A stretch of DNA of 64,000 nt from Syntrophomonas sp. GTDB taxonomy: Bacteria; Bacillota; Syntrophomonadia; Syntrophomonadales; Syntrophomonadaceae. Where the stretch lies: assembly GCA_016841245.1 (NCBI GenBank), contig JAENZN010000001.1, forward strand, positions 62,001 through 126,000. The letters run 5' to 3'. A model generated the notes under the pieces. That model was given only the letters and a program-made list of their open reading frames with translations. It searched no databases and was not told where the DNA came from. Position 1 is the stretch's first letter. Each line of letters starts with the position of its first letter. Made by a program: the position numbers and the translations under genes. Below are positions 19,171 through 28,563 of this stretch, piece by piece.

Positions 19171-19554
19171 CTATTCGAGGTTTTCACAGAATGCTGCATA
19201 TGCTTCAGCAGACATGAGTTTTTCCAGGTCACTGTGGTCAGTCAATTCTATTATGGCAATCCAATTACCATAAGGGTCTTCATTTAACAATTCAGGAGCT
19301 TCCTCTAATTCCTCATTCACTTCAATGATTTTTCCTCCTGCCGGGCTGAAAAGAGTAGCCACAGCTTTTACTGATTCAATAACCCCTATAGATTCAGCCA
19401 CAGCCACTTCCTCCCCCACTTCTGGAAGTTCTACAAAAACTATATCTCCCAGATGGTGCTGAGCGTAATCGGTAATACCGCAGTGACCTTTTTCTCCGTC
19501 AACCCTGATCCACTCGTGCTCGCTGGTGTAAAGCAATTTCTTAGGTATATTCAT
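19171..19554 (-). CDS. gcvH: Glycine cleavage system H protein
   Basis: A 127-residue lipoyl carrier with the lipoylation loop ESVKAVATL (lysine near residue 64) inside the usual GVIESVKA context and the C-terminal DPYGNWI segment. It shuttles the aminomethyl and reduced dithiol forms between P, T and L proteins, all encoded beside it. GGAGGGATTAGT precedes the ATG. A type A repeat arm begins right behind the stop. Confidence 0.97.
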   Translation of the reverse strand: MNIPKKLLYTSEHEWIRVDGEKGHCGITDYAQHHLGDIVFVELPEVGEEVAVAESIGVIESVKAVATLFSPAGGKIIEVNEELEEAPELLNEDPYGNWIAIIELTDHSDLEKLMSAEAYAAFCENLE

Positions 19555-19686
19555 ACTAATCCCTCCATTAAATTTATTGATAATAATACATATGATAACT
19601 GCTAAATCTCCTGTACCAATGTACGAGGGATAAAACAGCTGAAATTATAGGAGACTTAGATATCTTGTACTAATTAACCTGAGTCG

Positions 19687-20796
19687 TTATTTAGATTTAG
19701 TCTTTTTTTGATAGAATATGCCCGAGTCCACTACTGCCTGCACTGCTTTATCCCGAATTATAATATCTATCTGAGTGCCCGGTTCAGTATAATCAATATT
19801 TATCAGTGCCAGACCGATTGGCTTTTTAAAAGTGGGAGCATGCAGTCCCGTAGTAACCTGTCCAATAGAAACCCCATCTTTTTGAACCTCATAATGGGAG
19901 CGAGGAATTCCTTTACCGATCATAGAAAATTCAACCACTTTTCTTTTTAAACCTTCTGCTTTCTGCTTGAGGAGAGCTGACCTGCCGATAAAATCATCCG
20001 TATCCAGTTTGACAAAAAAACCCAGGCCTGCTTCCAGCGGAGTTATCTCCTGATCAATCTCCTGCCCATATAAAGGAAGTTTGGCTTCAAATCTAAGACT
20101 GTCCCTGGCCCCTAATCCGACCGGGCTTACCATATCCCCACCCGCCTGCAATATTTCTTCCCAGATAAAGATTGCATCCTCGGGTTGGACATATATTTCA
20201 AATCCATCTTCTCCAGTATATCCAGTCCTGGATACAATACATTCCACTCCCGATATTTTAACAGCAGGATTAAACCAGAAAAACTTGATACTATCCAGAT
20301 CAACATCAGTAATTTTCTGCAATATTGCCGGGGCTTGCGGACCCTGTAAGGCTAGCTGGGCATATTCATTAGATACATTACTGGCACTTACACCTTCGAT
20401 AAGGTTTTTCTGTATCCACTCAAAATCCTTTTCTACATTGGCAGCATTAATTACCAGAAGATACTTGCTGCTGTTGTAACGATACACCAGCAGATCGTCA
20501 ACTACTCCACCGCTGGGATAACACATAAGACCATAAATAACCTGAAAATCCTTCATGTTTCTGACATCATTGCTAAGCAGTTTTTGCACAAAATCTTCGG
20601 CCTTTTCCCCGGTTATAAAAACCTCACCCATATGCGATACATCGAAGAGTCCTGCCTTTTCACGCACCATCTGGTGTTCTTTGATTATCCCCATACCTTC
20701 ATATTGTACCGGTAATTCCCAACCACCGAAGTCTATGATCTTACCGTTATACTTAAGGTGCATGGGATAAAGTGGTGTTTGTTTTAACGACATCAT
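19687..20796 (-). CDS. gcvT: Glycine cleavage system T protein (aminomethyltransferase)
   Basis: A 369-residue folate-dependent enzyme that releases ammonia and makes 5,10-methylene-tetrahydrofolate. The GcvT N-terminal domain (FGGWELPVQY, GLFDVSHMGE, SRTGYTGEDGFEIY) and the C-terminal barrel (LEAGLGFFVKLDTDDFIGR) are complete. Two adjacent ATG codons (20796, 20793) follow GGAGGAAC; the second has better spacing. It is the first gene of the glycine run. I looked for a glycine riboswitch upstream and found none. Confidence 0.97.
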   Translation of the reverse strand: MMSLKQTPLYPMHLKYNGKIIDFGGWELPVQYEGMGIIKEHQMVREKAGLFDVSHMGEVFITGEKAEDFVQKLLSNDVRNMKDFQVIYGLMCYPSGGVVDDLLVYRYNSSKYLLVINAANVEKDFEWIQKNLIEGVSASNVSNEYAQLALQGPQAPAILQKITDVDLDSIKFFWFNPAVKISGVECIVSRTGYTGEDGFEIYVQPEDAIFIWEEILQAGGDMVSPVGLGARDSLRFEAKLPLYGQEIDQEITPLEAGLGFFVKLDTDDFIGRSALLKQKAEGLKRKVVEFSMIGKGIPRSHYEVQKDGVSIGQVTTGLHAPTFKKPIGLALINIDYTEPGTQIDIIIRDKAVQAVVDSGIFYQKKTKSK

Positions 20797-21237
20797 GTTC
20801 CTCCTTTTTTATGTAGAGTCATATGTTAATAATGGTTTTCTTAATCAGAGGGGAATTCAAGTACCATAAAATTAAAGCCAGGTTAGAGATCTATAATGAG
20901 TTATAAGCCTGAACCAACCGTACCATTATTCTTGCTTTCACCTTATATTTTCATACCAATAATAGTCGTTCTATGCACATCATACTGTGTTTTCATAATA
21001 TGCTATTATTTTCACATTATATATTCTGGCTATAATTTCCTGCATTATCATCAGTATAATTAAAAAAATATTAGAAAAATATAGTTTTCACCTCTAACCA
21101 TTAGTCTGTATTTTCGTTTTCTATCCATACCCTTATCCCCTATTTTATATATGGGACCTCTCTCCCCATTCTCTTTTCCAGTTCGCAATCTACAATCAAA
21201 CCTTATCTTATCACTTTTCTCGGTCCTTTTAGTCCAA
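20797..21237. other. 440-bp intergenic region upstream of gcvT
   Basis: AT-rich, without a convincing open frame. On the minus strand it must hold the gcv promoter. No aptamer with the conserved glycine-riboswitch core and no sigma54 -24/-12 element was seen. Confidence 0.5.
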
Positions 21238-21268
21238 GCAAAAAAATAACCTGCCCGAAGCAGGTTTT
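21238..21268 (-). terminator. Rho-independent terminator of the MORN gene
   Basis: Read on the minus strand, a 7-bp stem AACCTGC/GCAGGTT with a 5-nt loop is followed by TATTTTTTT. It lies about 78 bp after the MORN protein stop codon. Confidence 0.85.
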
Positions 21269-21343
21269 ATATGGAGATGTAATAGGGATGGGGGGTTAAT
21301 TAATTCTATCTAGTTAGCACAAGCTGGAGAGTGAGAGTGTATT

Positions 21344-21664
21344 TTAGAAGGAAGTAGATCGAGGGAAATTCTCTGGTTTATCATTAACCCACTTACCTTC
21401 ATAAGCTAATGTTCCATCCGTGTAATAGGATTTGCCCTGGCCGCTGCGGCCGCCATCTTCCCATTCGCCTTCATAGCGAAGAGTTCCATCCGGGTAAAAT
21501 TCCTTACCCTGCCCGCAGCGTTTGCCTTCTTTCCATTGACCTTCATATTTACCCCCGCTTCGATAATAAGCATTTCCCCTGCCATGGGGTTTACCATCAA
21601 CAACTTCTCCCTCATAGTTGGCTACAATATTATTGGCTAAAGTTAAATTTTCAATTCTTTCCAT
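21344..21664 (-). CDS. MORN-repeat protein
   Basis: A 106-residue protein made almost only of four MORN repeats (YEGE..DGKPHGRG, YEGQWKEGKRCGQG, YEGEWEDGGRSGQG, YEGKWVNDK). MORN repeats form an elongated beta sheet used in protein or lipid contact. No signal peptide or catalytic domain is present, so the role is open. AGAGAGGTG precedes the ATG. It lies downstream of the hsp20 gene on the same strand and has its own terminator. Confidence 0.9.
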   Translation of the reverse strand: MERIENLTLANNIVANYEGEVVDGKPHGRGNAYYRSGGKYEGQWKEGKRCGQGKEFYPDGTLRYEGEWEDGGRSGQGKSYYTDGTLAYEGKWVNDKPENFPRSTSF

Positions 21665-21747
21665 TTGTTCACCTCTCTCTTTATATGTCTCTGTTTTTCC
21701 AAGATAATTGTACCTTTATTTTATTTATCTTCCAGGGCAATTGTACT

Positions 21748-22179
21748 TTACTTAATCTCAATCCGATGACCATCAGATGCACTTTCCTGCATCTTGGGAA
21801 GGACAATTTTTATAACCCCATCTTTATAATCTGCAGTTATTCCATCACTGTTAATATTCTGTACATAAAAACTCCTGCTCACCTTGCCGCGCTTTATTTC
21901 CCGGCGTACATAGTTTTCTTTCTCTTCATCAATATCTTGTTGTTTCTGGGCTGAGATGGTTAGAACATCTTCCTTGAACTCAACGACTATTTCTTCTTTG
22001 GTGACTCCGGGCAGTTCTGCTTCTACTATATACTCACTATTATTTTCCTTTATATCTGCACGGATGCTCATACCCAGCTCGTTAAGCAAATCACCGCTAA
22101 CAAAATCTTTGACTACCTCCGGGTTAAACAGACTTTCAACTAATTCCCTTCTTCTACGGCGGTGTGTCAGGTCAAACAT
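21748..22179 (-). CDS. Small heat-shock protein, Hsp20/alpha-crystallin family
   Basis: A 143-residue ATP-independent holdase chaperone. The alpha-crystallin domain covers about residues 35-130 with the landmark ELPGVTKEEIVVEF and a YKDGVIKIVLPK strand close to the A-x-x-x-G-V-L consensus. The basic N-terminal RRRRR stretch is unusual but short. The ATG at 22179 is 8 bases after GGAGGAT; a GTG at 22185 is too close. No CIRCE element was seen upstream. Confidence 0.93.
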   Translation of the reverse strand: MFDLTHRRRRRELVESLFNPEVVKDFVSGDLLNELGMSIRADIKENNSEYIVEAELPGVTKEEIVVEFKEDVLTISAQKQQDIDEEKENYVRREIKRGKVSRSFYVQNINSDGITADYKDGVIKIVLPKMQESASDGHRIEIK

Positions 22180-22333
22180 GTTCACATCCTCCTTTACTCA
22201 AGAAATATTTTATCATAGTATTTGCAACAAATATGCCAACTCAATGAATTTTGATGATAAAAATTAAACGCCCTTACCGAGCGGTCTTTCCTGCCAATAG
22301 GTTTTGTTATCCCAGGGTAAACTATCTTCTTCC

Positions 22334-22376
22334 AAGTGATGCATTGTGTGGTACATCGTATTATATTGCATCACTT
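22334..22376. repeat. Inverted repeat past the PAS-sigma54 regulator gene
   Basis: Perfect 10-bp arms AAGTGATGCA and TGCATCACTT separated by 23 nt, 11 bp past the stop codon of the minus-strand regulator gene. There is no T-run on either side, so a terminator function is unsure. Confidence 0.55.
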
Positions 22377-22386
22377 CGCCACACTT

Positions 22387-23799
22387 TTACTGTTGAATTT
22401 TATAAATCTTCATTTTTCTGTATATGGTACTGCGATTAACCCCCATCTCTCGTGCTACTCTGCTGATGTTACCTGCAAAATGGTCAATCAAGTAAATTAT
22501 CATCTCTCTTTCCTGCTCCTGCATTAATTTTTTTTGTTTCCTCCGGGCCTCATATATGCTTATATCAGACGAATCAGCCGCTGTATTAATAGGAATTTCT
22601 TCAGTTAGTGTACGTCGTATCTCAGGAGGCAAATGATTTACTCCCATCGGCAGGCTTCCGGCAAGATGCACCATTCTTTCCACTACATTTTGCAGTTCCC
22701 TGATGTTTCCGGGCCAGCTGTATTGGATTAGGAATTTTTCCATTGTTTCACGCTCTTCTTCCCGGGGTCCCTTACTGATAGGAATTTTACTAAGAAAATA
22801 ATTGAACAGTACCACGATATCTTCCTTTCGTTCTCTGAGTGGTGGTATATCGATGTTAATTACATTTAACCGATAATACAAGTCGGCTCTAAAATTGCCT
22901 GCTTCAACTTCCTGCCACAAGTTTTTATTGGTAGCACAGATAACCCTTACATCCACGGGAATAATTCGACTGTCGCCTATGCGGGTAATACTTTTTTCCT
23001 GAAGTACTCGCAGCAAGTTTACCTGCTGTTCCAGGGGCATATCTCCAATTTCATCCAGGAACAGGGTTCCTCCCGAAGCCAGTTCAAATTTGCCGGGACT
23101 GCCACCCTTGCGTGCTCCGGTAAAAGCACCTCCGGTGTATCCGAAAAGCTCACTCCCAATTAATTCTCTCGGTATAGCCCCACAGTTTACGGCCACAAAC
23201 GGGCCGTTGCTTCGCTGGCTTTCACTGTGTATTGCTTGTGCAAACACTTCTTTCCCGGTACCACTCTCCCCTTCCAGCAAAACATTACTAACACTCGAAG
23301 CTGCCATTTCAGCCAGGTGTATAGCCTCTTTCATACTATGGCTAATGGTAATAATATCCTGAAAAGAATATCTGGCCCGGGCACCACTAAAACGATTAAC
23401 TAAAAGATGAATATTTTCTATTGGGCTCAGGAAAAGCACTCCACCCCTGATAATCCCTTCCCTGTTTCTAACTGCAATACCAGATATAACCGCATGCAGA
23501 TTATGTTCCAGCCCAGGTATTAACAATTCCACATCCCGGTAAGATTGGCCGGTCTCCAGCATGGTGCGAGTATGAGGGATATCTATTCCCAGGTATTCAC
23601 TGAGGTGTTTGCCCTGCATTTCCTGCAAGCTTTGGCCCAGAATAACTTGTGCGGCCAGATTGGCCTCGGTAATATTTCCCTTCTGATCAACTATGATCGC
23701 ACCATCTGGCATATGCATAAATATGTTATTATAAATGCTGTTTATATACTGCAGCCGTTCATTCTCCATCTGCAATTGATGCTGCACACTGTCACTCAC
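22387..23799 (-). CDS. PAS-domain sigma54-dependent transcriptional activator
   Basis: A 470-residue enhancer-binding protein. It has an N-terminal PAS sensor (about 10-120, MPDGAIIVDQKGNITEAN), an AAA+ sigma54-activation domain (Walker A GESGTGKE, the sigma54-contact loop GAFTGA, Walker B LFLDEIGDM) and a C-terminal Fis-type helix-turn-helix (NISRVAREMGVNRSTIYRKM). It opens RNA polymerase-sigma54 promoters on a signal sensed by PAS. The start is GTG at 23799 behind AGGAGGGAG. Its targets are not obvious; I saw no -24/-12 promoter beside it. A type C repeat lies in its leader. Confidence 0.95.
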   Translation of the reverse strand: MSDSVQHQLQMENERLQYINSIYNNIFMHMPDGAIIVDQKGNITEANLAAQVILGQSLQEMQGKHLSEYLGIDIPHTRTMLETGQSYRDVELLIPGLEHNLHAVISGIAVRNREGIIRGGVLFLSPIENIHLLVNRFSGARARYSFQDIITISHSMKEAIHLAEMAASSVSNVLLEGESGTGKEVFAQAIHSESQRSNGPFVAVNCGAIPRELIGSELFGYTGGAFTGARKGGSPGKFELASGGTLFLDEIGDMPLEQQVNLLRVLQEKSITRIGDSRIIPVDVRVICATNKNLWQEVEAGNFRADLYYRLNVINIDIPPLRERKEDIVVLFNYFLSKIPISKGPREEERETMEKFLIQYSWPGNIRELQNVVERMVHLAGSLPMGVNHLPPEIRRTLTEEIPINTAADSSDISIYEARRKQKKLMQEQEREMIIYLIDHFAGNISRVAREMGVNRSTIYRKMKIYKIQQ

Positions 23800-23822
23800 T
23801 TATATCTCCCTCCTAATAGTTG

Positions 23823-23850
23823 CCAGTGGGGACGGTTCTTGCTGTCATCC
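23823..23850. repeat. Type C repeat copy (GTGGGGACGGTTC family)
   Basis: Contains AGTGGGGACGGTTCTTGCTG followed by TCATCC. Related copies occur at 34540 and 42151, and the GGGGACGGTTC core is shared with the type B palindrome at 37013 and the copy at 40191. This copy lies in the leader of the sigma54 regulator. Confidence 0.85.
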
Positions 23851-24409
23851 TCCTGAATCATGGAAGGCTTATCTTAAATTACCCTTAATATTCCTATTCT
23901 TTATTTTCTATTAAATCCCTGCCCCAGGTTATCTCAGCAGCTATCAAGGAAAGCTCTTATTTGATGGCTCGTTAACATTGATACCTTATCCCCTGAATGT
24001 ATACTTTCATATACTGGAAGATCGAGGTTATCCAGTAGTCAAGTCCACTACCCTGAGTTTGGAAGAGTTTGATGAATTAAGGGCGGGTATATTATTTGCA
24101 GCAGAATATGCTGAAGTCTGTATCCTCTTCCATCGTTTTGTGCAATATTCCCTGTTTGCAAGGAATTATCACTCTTTCAGGTGACAAAACAAAAATATTT
24201 TAATATTAATTGTTAAAATTGCGTTATTTCTATGATTTTTTGGCTATCCAGGAAGGTATTTCTGGGGTACAATCGAATTGATAGTCATAGTTCTATTGAA
24301 AATTAATTTGATCAAAATATGATTTGACAAAAAACTGTTTTCGCCTGTTCTTTTTCCTGGACGGGTGTTTTCATCTTATGATTTGTCAATTTATATCAGA
24401 GGTATAATT
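23851..24409. other. Intergenic region between divergent regulators
   Basis: About 560 bp between two divergent regulator genes. It holds a 68-codon plus-strand frame (23978-24184) without a ribosome site, judged not real. TTGACA at 24324 could be a -35 for the SARP gene, but no good -10 follows at 17 bp. Confidence 0.4.
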
Positions 24410-25645
24410 ATGAATGATAATCAAGGAGAGAAGATAAGTAATAATACAGGCCTGGAAATTTTTACCTTGGGCCAATTTGTGGTGCGCCGGGGAAGCGATA
24501 TAATTTCGGGCGAAAATAAACGCTCCTATCGGATATGGGAACTATGCAAATACTTTATTACTAAACGAGATAAACCTACTTACTCGGAAACCATAATGGA
24601 GGATTTGTGGCCTGATCGTGATTATTCTGATTCAAAACAGGCTCTTCGAACTCAGATATATCGGCTGCGCATGCTTTTGGATCAGAAGAACACTCCTGAA
24701 GAATACTCCTGTATCGCCTTTTCCGGTGGCGCTTATGCTTTCAATAAAAATATCAGCTACCGGTTGGATGCCCAGGAATTTGAAGTTTTATATAATGAAG
24801 CTGTCCATATCACTCATAAAGACCCGAATTCGGCTATAGAGAAATACAAAAAGGCAGCCAGCCTCTATAAAGGAGATTATCTTCCGGAAATTTCTTATGC
24901 CGAATGGGTCATTCCGGTGAGAAATTATTATAATCATCTCTATATACAGCTAGTGTTGGATCTAACCTCCCTTCTGCACGATCAGAGTAGAAACGAGGAA
25001 ATTATCGAAGTCCTGGAGAATGCCTTTCTTATTGAGTTTTTTGAGGAAGAATTCCACTTCCGATATCTAAGAGCATTGATTGCAGCCGGTCGACAGAGGC
25101 AGGCCCAATCTCATTATGAATATACATCATCAGTTTTTTACCGGGAGATGGGCATAGAAATGTCGTCCTCTATGCGAGACTTATATAGAAATATTTTATT
25201 TCAAAACAATTCTGTCAATCGCGACCTCCATCTGGTTCAAAACAGCCTCTATGAAGTCCCTGAATCAGACGGTGCCTTTCTCTGTACCAGTGATGTTTTT
25301 CGCTATCTGTACAATCTGGAAGTACGGCGCAATGAACGTACTGGTCAGTCAGTTTTTCTGGGTATGCTTACCCTGAGCTGGCCATCCTCAGAGAACGAGG
25401 ATCTGGTCGGGATGAAAAATGATATGCACTGCCTGGAGGAAACCCTCTTAAACAGCCTGCGCAAAGGAGATGTAGTCTGCCGCTGGAATGAATCGCAGTA
25501 CCTTATTCTCCTGCCCGAGATAGCCCTGGAAAACACTGATCTGGTAATGCGTCGGATCAAATTTAATTTCCGTCGTTTTGCAAATAATCAGCAGGTGGAT
25601 ATCACTACCAGTGTAAAACCAGTACAGCCAGGAAGCATTATATAA
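24410..25645 (+). CDS. SARP/BTAD-type activator with degenerate GGDEF-like C-terminal domain (cassette 1)
   Basis: A 411-residue regulator. N-terminal OmpR-like winged helix (about 15-110, with LWPDRDYSDSKQALRTQIYRLR), bacterial transcriptional activation (BTAD) TPR domain (about 120-265, YKGDYLPEISYAEWVIPVRN), then a C-terminal domain matching the latter part of GGDEF cyclases (SLRKGDVVCRW then NESQYLILLPE) in which the GGDEF signature is replaced by WNESQY. This is the architecture of Streptomyces antibiotic regulators with an added sensor-like tail. The ATG at 24410 follows AGAGGT. A paralogue at 28779 has the same build. The likely targets are the following small gene and surface protein. 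Confidence 0.85.
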   Translation: MNDNQGEKISNNTGLEIFTLGQFVVRRGSDIISGENKRSYRIWELCKYFITKRDKPTYSETIMEDLWPDRDYSDSKQALRTQIYRLRMLLDQKNTPEEYSCIAFSGGAYAFNKNISYRLDAQEFEVLYNEAVHITHKDPNSAIEKYKKAASLYKGDYLPEISYAEWVIPVRNYYNHLYIQLVLDLTSLLHDQSRNEEIIEVLENAFLIEFFEEEFHFRYLRALIAAGRQRQAQSHYEYTSSVFYREMGIEMSSSMRDLYRNILFQNNSVNRDLHLVQNSLYEVPESDGAFLCTSDVFRYLYNLEVRRNERTGQSVFLGMLTLSWPSSENEDLVGMKNDMHCLEETLLNSLRKGDVVCRWNESQYLILLPEIALENTDLVMRRIKFNFRRFANNQQVDITTSVKPVQPGSII

Positions 25646-25792
25646 ATACCTCTGCCTTCCCATTACCACCCCCCACCACTATTATTATTTTGTGTTCCCG
25701 GTTAGAAGGACAAGTATGCCTTACGCTGAAGTTCACAGCTTAGGAAAATATATCATAATTAATTAGCAAAATTAACTAGGTTATCTTATTCC

Positions 25793-25825
25793 TGTGACTG
25801 AGTTGTTACTCACACCTGTTATGAT
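25793..25825 (+). promoter_or_regulatory. SARP-type promoter of cassette 1
   Basis: Direct repeats GTGACTG (25794-25800) and GTTACTC (25805-25811) have an 11-bp period. Exactly 8 bp after the second comes TATGAT (25820-25825), a good -10 hexamer. This is the layout known for SARP activators. The 14-mer TGTGACTGAGTTGT is identical in the cassette 2 promoter at 30116. Confidence 0.7.
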
Positions 25826-25889
25826 TAATCCAGTTTAATGACTGAAGGTTTTTGCAGCAATAAACAAACCCGAAAGGAGGGACTTTTAT

Positions 25890-25910
25890 ATGGAATGTAT
25901 TTTCCATTAG
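25890..25910 (+). CDS. Possible seven-codon leader ORF with strong ribosome site
   Basis: AAAGGAGGG at 25873-25881 is followed 8 bases later by ATG and the peptide MECIFH, then TAG. The stretch also forms a small palindrome (ATGGAA...TTCCAT). It lies in the predicted 265-nt leader of cassette 1, between the SARP-type promoter and the TWQG gene. Cassette 2 has no equivalent. It could be a leader peptide, a ribosome standby site or chance. Confidence 0.3.
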   Translation: MECIFH

Positions 25911-26096
25911 TTATTCCTGCAAAGACTAGTCAATTCAGAGTAAAGATTATAATAAATCTTATCAAGGAAATGTACAAATAATCCAGTTAAAAACAGACAC
26001 CGGGTTTCCGAAGATTCCTGGAGATATGTTTTTATCCCCTAACGCGGTTTGGGAAGGAAGCTGTTTTTGTACTGGAGCATGGAGGAGGTAAGCAGC

Positions 26097-26333
26097 ATGG
26101 CAAGTGAAAACCCATCTGCTCAACCTAATGGAACCACATTTTTGGTACGGGTGCAGTTCCGGCAGAATGCAACCTGGCAGGGGCGCATTGAGTGGCTGGA
26201 GGGGAAAAAAACCAGACCTTTTCGCAGCCTGTTAGAGATGAGTCAGCTGATGCAAGAAGCCTGGGAAGAAACTCAGGGCATTCAACCCGGCCAGGAATTT
26301 GCCAGCTGGAACGAAAAAGACGAGGTTTCTTGA
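26097..26333 (+). CDS. Small TWQG-motif protein (cassette 1)
   Basis: A 78-residue protein of unknown function. Its core (FRQNATWQGRIEWLEG, then FRSLLEMSQLMQEA) is nearly the same in the paralogue at 30283, while the N-terminal tail differs. No signal peptide or membrane segment is present; the core looks like a beta hairpin plus amphipathic helix. The ATG at 26097 follows GGAGGAGGT. It is the first real gene after the SARP-type promoter and sits 113 bp before the surface protein, so the two are probably cotranscribed. A chaperone, regulator or export role is possible but not shown. Confidence 0.8.
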   Translation: MASENPSAQPNGTTFLVRVQFRQNATWQGRIEWLEGKKTRPFRSLLEMSQLMQEAWEETQGIQPGQEFASWNEKDEVS

Positions 26334-26446
26334 GGGAAACCATATTAAGACGTTTATCAGAACAACAATCATTAGAGAACCATCACAGATAGAGAAAAAG
26401 TTTGATAAACATTAGGAACAATTTTTTGAATAGGAGGTCAATTTAT

Positions 26447-28483
26447 ATGAAAAGAATCAAGACATCAGGGAAAATTTCCCTGATGGCAGTATTTCTGATC
26501 CTTTCCCTGTTGATAACGTCAAGTCTGGTTTTTGCACAACCGGAAAGTGGAAATGAATATCAAGGAATGATTTTTAGTGCCGATGCTTCTACAGACGATT
26601 ATACGAACGCCATTTTCGTTGAGAAAGAGGTCATAAGTGGTGAACCTGAGGGGGTCGCATCCTATAAGATATCTCTTTCCACCCAGGACGGCTCTGAAAT
26701 TGATTCTATATATCTTGCTGACGGAGAGAAGGGTGAGTTCAGTGATTTAGATGGTAAAACAACTTACGTGCTGGAAGAAACCGCTCTTTTTGACGGTTCT
26801 GATGACCAGAGCCTGCCCGGCAACCTCAGCATATCATATAGCGGTGACATAGATTCATCAAGCCATAAAGTTATTGCTGATTGGGGAGGCCCAACTTACC
26901 TGTACTGTCACATTACCAATGCTGGAAGCACGGTAAAGGATTATGTTTATGATAATCCAAAATGGGAGTTATGGTATAACGCCAGCGGGTATGCGGAAGA
27001 TGGAGATATAATTTATTCATCAGCCCTTACCGATGATCAACTGCAAGATCTCTACGGGACAGACGTGATAGAAGGCCAGACTACTATCACCGTAAGCGCC
27101 TGGGATCTATATGATGCCGGGTATAGTCTGGCTGCGGGTGATTACGTCTTCAGAATAGAACAACCTCAGGGTTATTCTGAAAGCTACTGCTGGTCTGATG
27201 ATACTACTGCTGAAGGGGAAATCCGCTGTGTAACCGTTAGCAACACCTTTACTCATACTCTTACAATCGTAAAAGAGGTAGTAGGCGAATATGAGGGTGA
27301 TCCGTTTATATTTGCCGTGGGGGGACATGGCGAGAATTCGCTTTCTCCCATCTCTCTTAATAATGGTGAATCTTCTTCTACTCCGGGACTGACGGGCCAG
27401 AGATTTGTCTCAGAGGCCAGTGACGGGGATGCTGACCGAACCACGTATGCAGTTAACGGTGAACCGGTAAAGCCTAAAGATGGCCATGTTTGTGTCGATT
27501 TGACCAATGAGGACCAAACTGTCAAAGTTACCAACTATTTTTATGAAGACAATCAGTTGATTGTGGAGAAGAAAATAGGCAGCGGAACCTCAACCCGGGA
27601 ATATTACACAGTTGAACTGCAGAAGTGGGTATGTCCCTATATATTAAGTTTTCAATCAATCAAAGTCGCAGCTGCCGAGCCTATTACCGGTCAATGCAGT
27701 TGGCAGCCTGTATACAGCTTTGAAATAGCCGTTAGCGATCCCTGGATGATGCCTTTATCAGATCTAATTGCATCCTATGGCTCAGGTCAATACAGGGTGG
27801 TTGAGACCGGAACCAATGACATATCGAAATGGAAGTCCCTGAGCTACAGCTTAAATGGCAATGGTGTCAGTGAAGCCAGCTTTTATTTGAATTCAGATGC
27901 TGCAGTTGTAATTAATGATGAAATCATCGATGGTCCCACTACTGTTGAAATCACCAATAATTTCAAAACCGGCGGAAGCAATGGTGGTGACACCTGGCCG
28001 AAAGTGACTATTGAAAAAGAAATCGGTGAAGGTACTGCCACTCAGGACAGTTTTACTGTCGAGCTGCAAAAAGATAATGATGGTGATTGGGATGTAGTAA
28101 AAACTATTACCGTGACCCCTGATGAAGAAGTTACTGTCTATATGCAGCAATATGGCGCAGGCACCTATCGGGTAGTGGAAGTTGACACTGATGAAATCGA
28201 CAAATTCGATTCCCTATCCTATTCTACCAGCGGCGACACCGGTGATGAGGAAAATGAATTTGAGGTAGTTAAGAATGGCCGCAATTCCTCGGTGGTAATA
28301 ACCAATAACTTTGAAGAAGAACAGGAAGAGGAAGTTGTTCCCGAAATAACTGAACCGGCGGCACCAGTAGTCGTTCCCGAACCAGCTCCTGAACTGCCCA
28401 AGACTGGTGCAGCTCCGATAGCAGCAGGACTGGGACTTATTCTGGCAGCAGGCGGACTGGCAATCAGAAGAATCAAGAAATAA
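26447..28483 (+). CDS. LPKTG-anchored multi-domain CnaB/SpaA-like surface protein (cassette 1)
   Basis: A 678-residue secreted protein: N-terminal signal peptide (KRIKTSGKISLMAVFLILSL... to VFA), several prealbumin-like CnaB-type domains, and a C-terminal sorting signal ELPKTG followed by a hydrophobic stretch and RRIKK. Domains have the K/E/N pattern that forms internal isopeptide bonds: Lys in VEKKIG or IEKEIG strands, Glu in YRVVE, Asn in VTNNF or ITNNF. A sortase would anchor it to peptidoglycan; the one at 33825 is the obvious candidate. AGGAGG precedes the ATG at 26447. No pilin YPKN-type motif was seen, so adhesin or stalk is more likely than a classical pilus backbone. Confidence 0.9.
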   Translation: MKRIKTSGKISLMAVFLILSLLITSSLVFAQPESGNEYQGMIFSADASTDDYTNAIFVEKEVISGEPEGVASYKISLSTQDGSEIDSIYLADGEKGEFSDLDGKTTYVLEETALFDGSDDQSLPGNLSISYSGDIDSSSHKVIADWGGPTYLYCHITNAGSTVKDYVYDNPKWELWYNASGYAEDGDIIYSSALTDDQLQDLYGTDVIEGQTTITVSAWDLYDAGYSLAAGDYVFRIEQPQGYSESYCWSDDTTAEGEIRCVTVSNTFTHTLTIVKEVVGEYEGDPFIFAVGGHGENSLSPISLNNGESSSTPGLTGQRFVSEASDGDADRTTYAVNGEPVKPKDGHVCVDLTNEDQTVKVTNYFYEDNQLIVEKKIGSGTSTREYYTVELQKWVCPYILSFQSIKVAAAEPITGQCSWQPVYSFEIAVSDPWMMPLSDLIASYGSGQYRVVETGTNDISKWKSLSYSLNGNGVSEASFYLNSDAAVVINDEIIDGPTTVEITNNFKTGGSNGGDTWPKVTIEKEIGEGTATQDSFTVELQKDNDGDWDVVKTITVTPDEEVTVYMQQYGAGTYRVVEVDTDEIDKFDSLSYSTSGDTGDEENEFEVVKNGRNSSVVITNNFEEEQEEEVVPEITEPAAPVVVPEPAPELPKTGAAPIAAGLGLILAAGGLAIRRIKK

Positions 28484-28529
28484 TATTACTTATAATTAAG
28501 ACGGATTAAGCACACATCTGATCACCTGC

Positions 28530-28563
28530 AAAGAGGCTGTCCCCAAGGGATGGCCTCTTTTTT
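28530..28563 (+). terminator. Rho-independent terminator of cassette 1
   Basis: Stem AAAGAGGCTGTCCCC/GGATGGCCTCTTT with a short loop and a following T-run, 47 bp past the surface-protein stop. The bases before it (TGATCACCTG) recur before the cassette 2 terminator. Confidence 0.88.

Noticed and set aside
20797-21237. Glycine riboswitch upstream of gcvT
   Set aside because: A purine-rich GGGGAGAGAGG stretch near 21145 (minus strand) first looked like part of the aptamer, but the conserved core and tandem structure are absent.
23978-24184. 68-codon plus-strand frame between the sigma54 and SARP regulators
   Set aside because: No ribosome site, no recognisable composition, and it lies in a region expected to hold divergent promoters.
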